The notes under the pieces are model-generated. The model ran no database searches. It was given only the letters and a program-made list of their open reading frames with translations, and was not told the origin of the DNA. From NCBI GenBank assembly GCA_017429205.1, contig JAFRPH010000050.1, positions 1-38,102 of the forward strand: a stretch of 38,102 nucleotides of DNA, read 5' to 3'. Positions 1-5,772 of the stretch are shown here, in pieces. The translations under genes and the position numbers were made by a program. Position 1 is the stretch's first letter. The number at the start of each line of letters is the position of its first letter. This DNA comes from Bacteroidales bacterium. GTDB lineage: Bacteria > Bacteroidota > Bacteroidia > Bacteroidales > UBA932.

Positions 1-102
1 GGCCGGAGCCGTGTAGGTCGTCCGTTCCATCCAGCTGTTGTCGAAAAAGTCGTTGAAAATGTCCGGCAACCAGCTATCATGCGTTCTTCTTGCAGGTAAC
101 AT
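1..102 (-). CDS. hsp20: Small heat-shock protein, Hsp20/IbpA family (5' end only)
   Basis: Only the first 34 codons lie in the window; the rest runs off the left edge. The start is the ATG at 102-100. The peptide contains WLPDIFNDFFDNSW followed by TAPAs near residues 11-34, which is the usual N-terminal segment of Bacteroidetes Hsp20 proteins just before the alpha-crystallin domain. Members are ATP-independent holdase chaperones that bind unfolding proteins in the cytoplasm. The A/T-rich stretch just upstream (103-120) is typical of Bacteroidetes translation starts, with no strong Shine-Dalgarno. The alpha-crystallin domain itself is outside the window, so the assignment rests on the N-terminus only. 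No convincing TAnnTTTG promoter was found for it. Confidence 0.75.
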   Translation of the reverse strand, partial: MLPARRTHDSWLPDIFNDFFDNSWMERTTYTAPA

Positions 103-299
103 AGTTCAAAAACTTTAATCGTCCCGGTTTGGAGGCCCTCCAGCGGACCCTTATTCCCGGAGTTCCTTATCGGAACCGCCTAAGGGAATTGCAAACCCGG
201 GACCAATGCCCGAAAAGTGGACAAAAAGGCACGGGAGGTGACAGAAAGTCCATTTTTGAGACAAAATGACCAGTGGTCCGGAATCTTCCACACGAATTG

Positions 300-330
300 T
301 TTGTCTATTAACGAAAAAGCATTACCTTTG
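300..330 (+). promoter_or_regulatory. Bacteroidetes promoter for a small RNA
   Basis: TTTG at 300-303, a 19-nt spacer, and TACCTTTG at 323-330 match the Bacteroidetes housekeeping promoter (TTTG, 19-20 nt, TAnnTTTG). Transcription should begin near 337. No reading frame of note follows on this strand; an intrinsic terminator lies about 70 nt downstream. Confidence 0.7.
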
Positions 331-336
331 CATTGG

Positions 337-433
337 AATCGTCGCAGGGAATTCGGTTAGAAGGGATGACAACCCTCTCAAGGTAACTTGATTCGAGCCC
401 TAAAGTCAGCGTCCCAGGCTGGCTTTTTTTTTT
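337..433 (+). ncRNA. Predicted small RNA of about 95 nt with its own promoter and terminator
   Basis: The unit is defined by a strong promoter at 300-330 and an intrinsic terminator at 405-433. Between them are two small hairpins: GGG/CCC closing a seven-base loop ATGACAA (363-375) and TCAAG-GTAA-CTTGA (378-391), followed by TTCGAGCCC (392-400). The seven-base loop with T in second position, the GGTTAGA before it and the TTCGAGC after it recall tRNA D-, anticodon and T-loops. No acceptor stem or T-stem can be formed, so I do not call a tRNA. It could be a degenerate tRNA, a tRNA-like regulatory RNA or an unrelated sRNA. Its 3' end overlaps the 3' end of the convergent gene at 406-861. Confidence 0.5.
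405..433 (+). terminator. Intrinsic terminator
   Basis: The stem GTCAGC/GCTGGC (405-410 with 418-423, one G-T pair) has a seven-base loop and is followed by ten T residues (424-433). It ends the predicted small RNA starting near 337. The same bases encode the last codons of the convergent gene at 406-861. Confidence 0.75.
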
Positions 434-861
434 GTTATGCAGTATTGGACATATTCGTCGGTGCTTTTCTGATGCCCGACAATAAGCCGGATTCCTCGGT
501 GATACAAGAGACACATCTGATCAAATGCCTTCTGGTTCTTGTCATTTTTCTTGGTGGGTTTCCTTTTAGTGACAATAGCATTTTTAAGAATTTCTGTCAA
601 ATCCATCAACGCTTTTGTAGACTCGTAAGAGATAGAGGCTTGTCCTCTCGTCTCATTGATGGACTGGTATTTTACGTAGATATAAGCACGCAATGATTTG
701 TTCCAGATTCTTTTCTCTGGATGATTTGCACACCAGTCGGCGTAAAATTCACTGATGATTTGTTTCCGGGCTTTAATGTCTTCCCGTTTATTACCTTTGG
801 GTATCTCCTTCTCCATATCCATCAAGTTAGTAGTTTCAGATGATTGATTTGAGGCATGCAT
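406..861 (-). CDS. Hypothetical protein of the accessory island
   Basis: A 151-residue soluble protein starting at the ATG 861-859; a GTG directly before it would add one residue. It is rich in Lys, Tyr and Asn, with no signal peptide or membrane segment. Charged, probably helical stretches surround the core ISEFYADWCANHPEKRIWNK (about residues 37-56) and the C-terminal VQYCIT. I believe this belongs to a small uncharacterised family seen in several copies in Bacteroidales genomes, but I cannot assign a function. Its base composition is much more A/T-rich than the housekeeping genes of this window, suggesting horizontal acquisition. A good promoter lies at 996-1025, giving a leader of about 130 nt. 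Its last codons overlap the terminator of the small RNA on the other strand. Confidence 0.65.
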   Translation of the reverse strand: MHASNQSSETTNLMDMEKEIPKGNKREDIKARKQIISEFYADWCANHPEKRIWNKSLRAYIYVKYQSINETRGQASISYESTKALMDLTEILKNAIVTKRKPTKKNDKNQKAFDQMCLLYHRGIRLIVGHQKSTDEYVQYCITKKKASLGR

Positions 862-995
862 CACCTTGAAAAGTCAATGCTTTCCTCAATAACACGAGAC
901 TCTTTGTTTTGTGAAGGGAGCCGCACCCCAGAGTGGGGACAATAAGTGCTCCTGATTTCATTACCGGCCGATTTCACGACCCGGATACATCCATG

Positions 996-1025
996 CAAAG
1001 TTAGTGATTTCGGTCGATTTGGCAA
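996..1025 (-). promoter_or_regulatory. Promoter of the 406-861 gene
   Basis: Reading the minus strand, TTG (1025-1023), a 19-nt spacer and TAACTTTG (1003-996) form a full Bacteroidetes promoter. It lies 32 bases downstream, in minus-strand direction, of a copy of the island's 23-bp repeat. Confidence 0.65.
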
Positions 1026-1057
1026 GTGGCCCGGAATCGGGGCGGGACGGCGGTGGC

Positions 1058-1080
1058 GCAGGCTCCATGACAGCTTTCAG
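1058..1080 (+). repeat. 23-bp island repeat, exact copy 1
   Basis: The unit begins GCAGGCTCC and ends CAGCTTTCAG. It is identical over 23 bases to the copies at 3962-3984 and 4678-4700, which lie in the opposite orientation. It sits inside the left arm of the palindrome at 1030-1268. Confidence 0.85.
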
Positions 1081-1215
1081 CGGCTCGCGTAGGCGGGAAG
1101 GCGCTTGACGTCGAACTCCTCCTTTTACGGGCCCGGCCCGCCGGTCCCGTAACGTCGTCAAACAAACTCCGTCATCCCGTTCCGGGACCGCACCTTCCCG
1201 CCTGCTCACCCGGTG

Positions 1216-1238
1216 CTGAAAGCTGTAATTCCGCCTGC
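1216..1238 (-). repeat. 23-bp island repeat, degenerate copy
   Basis: The right arm of the palindrome carries a diverged copy: the outer GCAGGC and ACAGCTTTCAG are kept, while the middle TCCATG is replaced by GGAATT. Confidence 0.7.
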
Positions 1239-1307
1239 GCCACCGCCGTCCCGAGGGGCGATTCCGGGCGTCGAATGGAAGTGGTTGATGGACTGTCTGT
1301 TAACGAA

Positions 1308-1337
1308 AAGTGACTGGTCAAATCTGATCAGTCACTT
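1308..1337 (-). terminator. Hairpin terminator after the pyrophosphatase-helicase operon
   Basis: AAGTGACTG (1308-1316) pairs perfectly with CAGTCACTT (1329-1337). On the minus strand the hairpin is followed by TTTTCG, which would end the operon whose last gene stops at 1389. On the plus strand it is followed by ATTTTT, so it could act in both directions. Confidence 0.5.
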
Positions 1338-1388
1338 ATTTTTAATTCGCTTGTTATTAGGTAGTTACATTCGACGCTTCAAGGCGGA

Positions 1389-1610
1389 TCAATCGACCTT
1401 TTTCGTGCACTCGCGCTTGATGAAGCGGTAAAGCCGGACGGCATGGGCGGCCGAAATGAGCATCAGCGCGGCGATCGGCGCCCATAATTGCCAGCGTGCG
1501 TGCACCGCGATGTAGTAGATAAGCATCCCGGCGAAGAAAAGCGCGAAAAGGATGGCGGATACCAGGAGCCACTTGTGGATCTTGTGTTCGGTTTTTGCGA
1601 TTTCGTCCAT
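1389..1610 (-). CDS. Small two-helix membrane protein
   Basis: A 73-residue protein with two hydrophobic segments, about residues 14-34 and 42-60, separated by a short polar turn. The N-terminus is charged (MDEIAKTEHKIHKW) and the C-terminus is basic (RFIKRECTKKVD). Both ends are probably cytoplasmic by the positive-inside rule. I do not recognise the family. It follows the DUF2075 helicase gene by 72 bases on the same strand and may be the last gene of that operon. A weak -7-like TACCTTGC in the gap could also drive it alone. A membrane protein next to nuclease and nucleotide-hydrolysing genes would suit a defence effector, but a small unrelated inner-membrane protein is as likely. Its base composition is closer to the chromosome than to the island. 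Confidence 0.6.
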   Translation of the reverse strand: MDEIAKTEHKIHKWLLVSAILFALFFAGMLIYYIAVHARWQLWAPIAALMLISAAHAVRLYRFIKRECTKKVD

Positions 1611-1682
1611 GACGGAGAGATTTGGAGCAAGGTAGTGATTATCGGGGAATTTGGCGAGTGGAAGGGATTGGGGGGACTTCGT

Positions 1683-3551
1683 TTACTTCCCGATCATTTT
1701 CTTGAAATACTCCCTCAACCCCTCATCCTCACAGTACACGAAACAGCCCTTCTGACCGCGTGTGAGAAGTGTTTTATAGGTGTTGAGGATTAGGCGGCGG
1801 GCGACGTCGTCGCTAGCGCCACGGATGCCGGAGGAATTGTCGTCTTTCGAGATAGCGAGTTTGTTCGTGATGACGCGGTCAGTGGCTTTGTCGTAGGTAA
1901 GGTCTTTGCCGATGAGGACGCCGACATAGTCGAATTCTAGGCCTTGGGCTGTGTGGATGCAGCCGACTTCTTCAAAGGAACGAGGATTGATTGCCCAAAT
2001 CTTGTCGTTGGCCAGGTTCCATTTCGCCTGGAAGCCACCAGGAAGATCGATGTCGATGTTGCCACGGCCGTTCTTGACATTCCAGTCGTAGCAATAGCCG
2101 GCGACCATGCGGGCCTTGTTATCGATCGCATTTTTCTCCCTCAGGGCATCGCGCATTTGGACGGGGTCGTCGAAGATACGGAAGTCGTAATTCAGTTCGG
2201 ATAGGGAGACCGAAAGGGTCTCTTCTCCCCGTTGGAGGAGATGGTCTATGAACTGAATGTAGGCATCGCTACCGTTGCAACGGAATTGGGATACAAGTTT
2301 GGTCTCTTCACGCATGATAATCGTAGAGCCCAGCGCTTTGCACCATTTGCTGATTTCCTGGACGCTTCCGATGTCCTTGGTCGTGACGGCTTGATCTTCA
2401 TCGAGCATGAAGATGGTGAGCAGGGATGCATTGATGCATTCTTTTACCTGGTTTTCTCCGTTCCAATCCCCATACATCTTCTTGACAAGCCGATGGGCCT
2501 CGTCTACGATCAGGCAGTCATAGACATTGGCCGGCACTTGCGATAGCCCGAAAGGGGAGCGGAACAATTGGCTGATTTCGACGATGTTTTCTGCTTTGTT
2601 ACCAGAGAGGATGGATAGGAAAGCCTGACGCGGAGCACTGTTCTTGGTGACATAGGCCGCGTTGCAAGCGCATGTGATGAAGTGCATGAGCAGATTGACT
2701 GCGAGGACCGACTTCCCGGTTCCGGGTCCGCCTTGGATCAGGATAGTGCGCTTTTTCCTGTCTTTCAGACACTGGAGCATCGTGCGGATGCACATGTCGA
2801 AGCAGACCGCTTGTTCGTCCAAGAGGTCGAAGACAGGGGTACCCCGGACCATCGTGGAGAGGGCATCCTGCAGGGATTGGGTGGGACGAATTCTCCCGTT
2901 TTCAATCAAGTAGAGCAGGTCTCCGTGAGCCGATTTCTTCGTGATGTACTTCTTGACGAATTCGGTGAACTGCTGTACCTCGTCCATGATGAAAAACGGA
3001 GCAGAAGTGAACCAATCCTTGTAAATGTCATCCGAAAGTGCCGACTTGTATTTCGGCATGTAGTTATGCAGATAGGCACAAGGAACCAGATGGATATTCC
3101 GCTCGAAAATCGTTTGGGAATAGTTAAGCAGGAACCGTGAATAGGAGTAAGCCTGATAGGAAGGATGACAGACGATTCTGTTATCGTTGGCGACATATGT
3201 CCGAACGCTGAAATGCATCTCGTCATCGACCTTCTCCGCCTTGGTCCATTGTTTCAGTTCCACGATGACGATGTTTTCCTTGTCTTTCGTATCAGCGCCG
3301 ACAATGATGAAGTCCACGCGCTTCGATGTTTGGGGAATGTTGTATTCGATGGCAATTTGGACGTCATCATCGATCTCGGAATCGTCGACGATGTTGCGCA
3401 TGAAATTCATTGAATTCTGCCAGGATGCAAATTCTCGATCCTGCCCTGCGTTCAGTCCTCTCTCCCGGATGAGATTGAGAATCTTCGGGGCAATTTGATT
3501 GGACTTGACATCTTGGACGAACGTCCGTTTGTTGGCATTATAGACTATCAT
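1683..3551 (-). CDS. DUF2075 superfamily 1 helicase with N-terminal PD-(D/E)XK nuclease-like domain
   Basis: A 622-residue protein. The N-terminal part holds a PD-(D/E)XK-like core: RVDF with Asp80, then IVIVELK with Glu98 and Lys100. The helicase/ATPase part has Walker A GGPGTGKS (274-281), Walker B IVDEAH (348-353), a DEDQ motif (384-387), QFRCNGSDAY (422-431) and HTAQGLEFDYVGV (533-545). The last resembles motifs V/VI of UvrD-like helicases. This matches the DUF2075 (Schlafen group 3-like helicase) family, whose role is mostly unknown and whose members often lie in defence or mobile loci. The ATG at 3551 is 12 bases downstream of the stop of the MazG-like gene, so the two are almost certainly co-transcribed. 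GC is lower than in housekeeping genes. Inference: nucleic-acid recognition and cleavage in anti-phage defence. DNA repair is the alternative. Confidence 0.85.
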   Translation of the reverse strand: MIVYNANKRTFVQDVKSNQIAPKILNLIRERGLNAGQDREFASWQNSMNFMRNIVDDSEIDDDVQIAIEYNIPQTSKRVDFIIVGADTKDKENIVIVELKQWTKAEKVDDEMHFSVRTYVANDNRIVCHPSYQAYSYSRFLLNYSQTIFERNIHLVPCAYLHNYMPKYKSALSDDIYKDWFTSAPFFIMDEVQQFTEFVKKYITKKSAHGDLLYLIENGRIRPTQSLQDALSTMVRGTPVFDLLDEQAVCFDMCIRTMLQCLKDRKKRTILIQGGPGTGKSVLAVNLLMHFITCACNAAYVTKNSAPRQAFLSILSGNKAENIVEISQLFRSPFGLSQVPANVYDCLIVDEAHRLVKKMYGDWNGENQVKECINASLLTIFMLDEDQAVTTKDIGSVQEISKWCKALGSTIIMREETKLVSQFRCNGSDAYIQFIDHLLQRGEETLSVSLSELNYDFRIFDDPVQMRDALREKNAIDNKARMVAGYCYDWNVKNGRGNIDIDLPGGFQAKWNLANDKIWAINPRSFEEVGCIHTAQGLEFDYVGVLIGKDLTYDKATDRVITNKLAISKDDNSSGIRGASDDVARRLILNTYKTLLTRGQKGCFVYCEDEGLREYFKKMIGK

Positions 3552-3563
3552 TGCGTTTGCAGA

Positions 3564-3893
3564 TTAAAGCTCATCATACTTTTTCGCGCTCCCCCGGGCT
3601 TTCTCCACAGGATACTTTTGGGCATTCCGCTTAAGCTTCTCCAGCATGATCTGCTTGATGTCCAGGCCGTACTTGTCCGCCATCTGGAAAGCGAAGTTCA
3701 ATACGTCGGCCAACTCTTCCTTGATCTTATCGATGGACGTGTCCTCAGGCTTCTTCCAGAGGAAGCACTCCAACAACTCGGACGCTTCTATGGACAATCC
3801 GATGGCGAGGTCTTTCCCATTGTGGAACTGATCCCAGTCACGCTCCTGGTTGAACTTGCGAAGCTCGGCTTGGATGGTCTCAAAGTCGGACAT
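3564..3893 (-). CDS. MazG-like nucleotide pyrophosphohydrolase, dCTP-pyrophosphatase type
   Basis: A 109-residue all-alpha NTP pyrophosphohydrolase. The Mg-binding motif is seen as E36-x2-E39 (EASE) and E60-x2-D63 (ELAD), the EXXE...EXXD pattern of MazG enzymes. The sequence RDWDQFHNGKDLA (residues 18-30) and the end KYPVEKARGSAKKYDEL resemble the dCTP pyrophosphatase (DCTPP1/RS21-C6) branch. The expected activity is hydrolysis of a dNTP, possibly a modified dCTP, to dNMP and PPi in the cytosol. It is the first gene of an operon with the DUF2075 nuclease-helicase, with its own promoter 26 bases upstream. House-cleaning is the usual role. Pairing with a nuclease-helicase inside a mobile region suggests nucleotide depletion or handling of modified phage nucleotides, which is inference. 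Confidence 0.87.
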   Translation of the reverse strand: MSDFETIQAELRKFNQERDWDQFHNGKDLAIGLSIEASELLECFLWKKPEDTSIDKIKEELADVLNFAFQMADKYGLDIKQIMLEKLKRNAQKYPVEKARGSAKKYDEL

Positions 3894-3918
3894 GGTTATA
3901 ATGGTGTTGAATAATAGA

Positions 3919-3949
3919 CAAAAATAACGAATCCATTGATATTTGGCAA
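3919..3949 (-). promoter_or_regulatory. Promoter of the pyrophosphatase-helicase operon
   Basis: On the minus strand, TTG (3949-3947), a 20-nt spacer and TATTTTTG (3926-3919) form a Bacteroidetes promoter. The start codon of the MazG-like gene is at 3893. A copy of the 23-bp repeat ends 12 bases upstream of the -33 element. Confidence 0.65.
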
Positions 3950-3961
3950 GAATAGCAATCC

Positions 3962-3984
3962 CTGAAAGCTGTCATGGAGCCTGC
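3962..3984 (-). repeat. 23-bp island repeat, exact copy 2
   Basis: Identical to the copies at 1058-1080 (opposite strand) and 4678-4700 (same strand). It lies between two divergent promoters, one for the MazG-like gene and one for a small RNA. Confidence 0.85.
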
Positions 3985-4019
3985 GGCAGCGACGGAGTGG
4001 ACATTTTGGAAAGATTCCT

Positions 4020-4050
4020 TTTGAGAATCCGAAAATAGTGATTAACTTTG
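4020..4050 (+). promoter_or_regulatory. Promoter of the 4057-4126 small RNA
   Basis: TTTG (4020-4023), a 19-nt spacer and TAACTTTG (4043-4050) are an exact Bacteroidetes promoter. Transcription should start near 4057. Confidence 0.7.
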
Positions 4051-4056
4051 CAACAG

Positions 4057-4126
4057 CTTCTAGGAAGTTAGAGGGCACTACGGTGCGCCTCCTTGCAGGG
4101 GACCTTCGGGTACCCCTGTATTTTTT
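4057..4126 (+). ncRNA. Predicted small RNA of about 70 nt, convergent with the nuclease gene
   Basis: A consensus promoter drives a short transcript with three hairpins. The first is CTTC-TAG-GAAG (4058-4067 region). The second is GAGGGCAC/GTGCGCCTC with a TACG loop and one bulge (4071-4091). The third is CAGGGGACC-TTCG-GGTACCCCTG (4096-4118), followed by a T-rich tract (4119-4126). No credible reading frame fits. A near copy of the last 52 bases, with three differences, occurs at 6611-6662. The T-tract reaches the stop codon of the convergent nuclease gene at 4125, so the two transcripts meet tail to tail. It may be a stand-alone sRNA or a terminator module that has captured a promoter. Rfam families such as Bacteroidales-1 were not checked. 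Confidence 0.55.
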
Positions 4127-4607
4127 AAGGGTAAATGTCTAAAATGCTGTCTCCATCGTAGACCCAAACTTCAGCTATTTGAGCGTGGACGTTGAGCCTT
4201 GCATTAATGGCGCGTGTAATTTGGCGGAGGGATGTTCCGTTCCTATTGTCAAGGATGATTCTATCTGATTGTTTCAGACCATCGGAGAGCATATTTGCGA
4301 GTTTACGTTTATTCCAGGGGCGAACGTAGCTCTCATATTCGTAGAAATGTCCATCGACAATTAAATCTGGGCACTTTCTTTCAAACTTGGTCCCAATCAA
4401 ATCTCCAAACAGTAGGGAATACTGCTCAGATTTGTAATGGACGGGACGAGGAATGATCACAGAGCACCCAAAGCGCGCAAAACAGTCAGCTATATGGACA
4501 ATATCATGAGCATCAGGCTTAGACAAATCCAAACCTTCAACCATCCACACCTCCCCGGCATCCTCATAATGCTTTGACAAGTGAAATAAGCCCTCCAGAA
4601 TCTCCAT
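4125..4607 (-). CDS. Orphan CdiA-C-like nuclease domain protein
   Basis: A 160-residue protein. I chose the ATG at 4607 because a consensus promoter ends at 4625 and upstream in-frame sequence overlaps that promoter. The C-terminal half reads CPDLIVDGHFYEYESYVRP (about residues 79-97), then KQSDRIILDN and IAEVWVYDGDSILDIYP at the end. This is the pattern of the CdiA C-terminal tRNA-nuclease-like (BECR fold) family found in polymorphic toxins and phage head proteins. The N-terminal half (SKPDAHDIVHIADCFARFG) is unassigned. No signal peptide is seen, and no CDI secretion partner or immunity gene is adjacent. The gene is A/T-rich and is bounded by two direct copies of the 23-bp repeat. It may be an intracellular toxin or defence effector, or a relic of a mobile element. 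Catalytic activity is not proven by sequence. Confidence 0.7.
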   Translation of the reverse strand: MEILEGLFHLSKHYEDAGEVWMVEGLDLSKPDAHDIVHIADCFARFGCSVIIPRPVHYKSEQYSLLFGDLIGTKFERKCPDLIVDGHFYEYESYVRPWNKRKLANMLSDGLKQSDRIILDNRNGTSLRQITRAINARLNVHAQIAEVWVYDGDSILDIYP

Positions 4608-4624
4608 TGCACAATCCGTTTTAA

Positions 4625-4655
4625 CAAAGTTAGAAAAGAATTCTAACCCAAGCAA
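4625..4655 (-). promoter_or_regulatory. Promoter of the CdiA-C-like gene
   Basis: On the minus strand, TTG (4655-4653), a 20-nt spacer and TAACTTTG (4632-4625) precede the ATG at 4607. The promoter begins 22 bases after the end of a 23-bp repeat copy and decides the start codon of this gene. Confidence 0.65.
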
Positions 4656-4664
4656 GCCCCGCGA

Positions 4665-5309
4665 CTAATTAAGTGCACTGAAAGCTGTCATGGAGCCTGC
4701 GGAGCCCATGGCCGGGTCGCAGATGGTATCCTTCAGCTGCGGATCCATGAGTTCCACCATCATCTTGATAATGTGACGAGGGGTGCGGAACTGGCCGTTG
4801 TTGCCCGAAGCCGCCATCTTCCCGAGGACGTACTCATAGACATCGCCCATCGTGTCCCGGTTGTTCATGTCCAGGGCGTCGATGCCTTCCACGACCTTGA
4901 CCAGCGTGCGCGGCGACTGGATGAGGAAGGTGGCCTTGGCCATGAACTTGCTGTAGGCCGACTCCTTTCCGCCGCTCAGGTTCTTGATGAAGGCGAACAC
5001 GTCACGGCTCACGGTCCGGAACATCTGCTCGGCCTCCATATTCTTGAAGACGCTCCACCGGAGGTCGCTATACGGCACATCGCGGTCAGTATCGGGGTTA
5101 TGCCACAGGCCCTCCTTGAAGGTCGGATCCTGCACGGTGGCGCCGAACACGCTGGCATTGGCTTCCTTGGTCCGCTGCGCGTCGTCGAGCATCTTCATGA
5201 AGAACAGATAGGTCATCTGCTCCAGGATGGTAATGGAATTGGTGATGCCTCCCGTCCAGAAGGTGTCCCATATCTGGTCGATACGTGTCCTTGTCTCACC
5301 AGTAATCAT
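4665..5309 (-). pseudogene. hsdM: Truncated type I DNA methyltransferase subunit HsdM (5' part)
   Basis: The frame from the ATG at 5309 encodes 214 residues of HsdM. It starts with the HsdM N-terminal domain (RIDQIWDTFWTGGITNS, QMTYLFFMKMLD) and continues into the methylase domain up to the AdoMet-binding motif I, DPAMGSAG. Intact HsdM proteins are about 480-520 residues and need the later NPPF/Y catalytic motif. Here the frame stops 9 residues after motif I. The break coincides with the 23-bp repeat at 4678-4700, which encodes the non-HsdM residues SMTAFS. The remaining hsdM, hsdS and hsdR are absent from the window. The 5' part still has native-like GC. A possible promoter (TTTG, 20 nt, TCTTTTTG) lies near 5335-5365. 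The product would not be an active methyltransferase. Confidence 0.85.
4678..4700 (-). repeat. 23-bp island repeat, exact copy 3, at the hsdM break
   Basis: Identical to the copies at 3962-3984 (same orientation) and 1058-1080 (inverted). The two direct copies bound a 716-bp unit with the CdiA-C-like gene and the small RNA. Confidence 0.85.
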
Positions 5310-5412
5310 CGTATGTGTCGTGGTTAATCCTTCAAAAAGACGGTTTTTTGGCGGAAATGGCAAAAATGAGTTTGCCGCGTAAGCAGATGTTCCTTTTTTG
5401 TCGGTCTTTCCG

Positions 5413-5420
5413 TATATTTG
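5413..5420 (+). promoter_or_regulatory. -7 element upstream of the 5443 reading frame
   Basis: TATATTTG matches TAnnTTTG and lies 22 bases before the ATG at 5443. The -33 element is weak, so this is a partial promoter call. Confidence 0.45.
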
Positions 5421-5442
5421 TTGATATCAATTCTATCGATTT

Positions 5443-5752
5443 ATGAAGAAAGGGCTTGTTTTTGTTTTGGGGATGATTGTCGGTGCTTTGCTGACCATCA
5501 TCGTGATTTACCGTCTTGGTGGTGATTCTTCGAATGGTGGAATCGGCGATAGCGCACCCTATGGAGATTCGGGCATTTCCTTGTTCTCGGAGTCTGGGGA
5601 TGTGATGGCACTCAAGTCGTTCAAGATTTTCCAAGTCTTATCCAACGGAACCGCGGTGGCAGTATGCCCGTCAAGGAACTGTATCCGTTTGTAGACGAGA
5701 ATATTCCGTTGACCGAGTGGGAGAAGGCTCCTGCTGGGGGAAATAACGATTA
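5443..5752 (+). pseudogene. Broken signal-anchored envelope protein
   Basis: The first frame starts MKKGLVFVLGMIVGALLTII, a signal anchor. It continues with a Gly/Ser-rich linker and FKIFQVLSNGTAVAV, then runs into a stop at 5694 after residues unlike the rest. From about 5666 another frame reads MPVKELYPFVDENIPLTEW and continues to a stop at 5752. This looks like the proper C-terminus. I recall a Bacteroidetes family with the same N-terminal anchor and a longer middle part. The simplest reading is an internal deletion that joined the two ends out of frame. The alternative is a genuine 83-residue membrane-anchored protein. Function unknown. Confidence 0.5.
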
Positions 5753-5772
5753 GAACTTTTAAAATAATAAAT

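Larger units (their letters stand above)
1030..1268. repeat. Long imperfect palindrome, possibly MITE-like
   Basis: Two arms of 75-79 bases (1030-1104 and 1190-1268) are imperfect inverted copies. Both begin with CCCGGAATCG at the outside, share GGGACGGCGGTGGCGCAGGC, then ACAGCTTTCAG, and end in GGCGGGAAGG. Between them TTACGGG...CCCGTAA and TTGACG/CGTCAA nest further, so the whole 239 bases can fold into one long hairpin. This is the shape of a non-autonomous palindromic mobile element, although I see no clear target-site duplication. Confidence 0.65.
862..1388. other. Gene-free 527-base stretch
   Basis: I see no gene here; short open frames on both strands have no coding character. The stretch holds the leader and promoter of the 406-861 gene (862-1025), a 240-base imperfect palindrome (1030-1268) with two copies of the 23-bp island repeat, and a hairpin terminator (1308-1337). 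Confidence 0.7.

Noticed and set aside
341..410. A tRNA gene
   Set aside because: Loop-like pieces are present but neither an acceptor nor a T stem can be formed.
4067..4118. Integron attC sites
   Set aside because: GTTAGAG resembles a core site, but no matching second core and no integrase are seen, and the T-tract makes a terminator the better reading.
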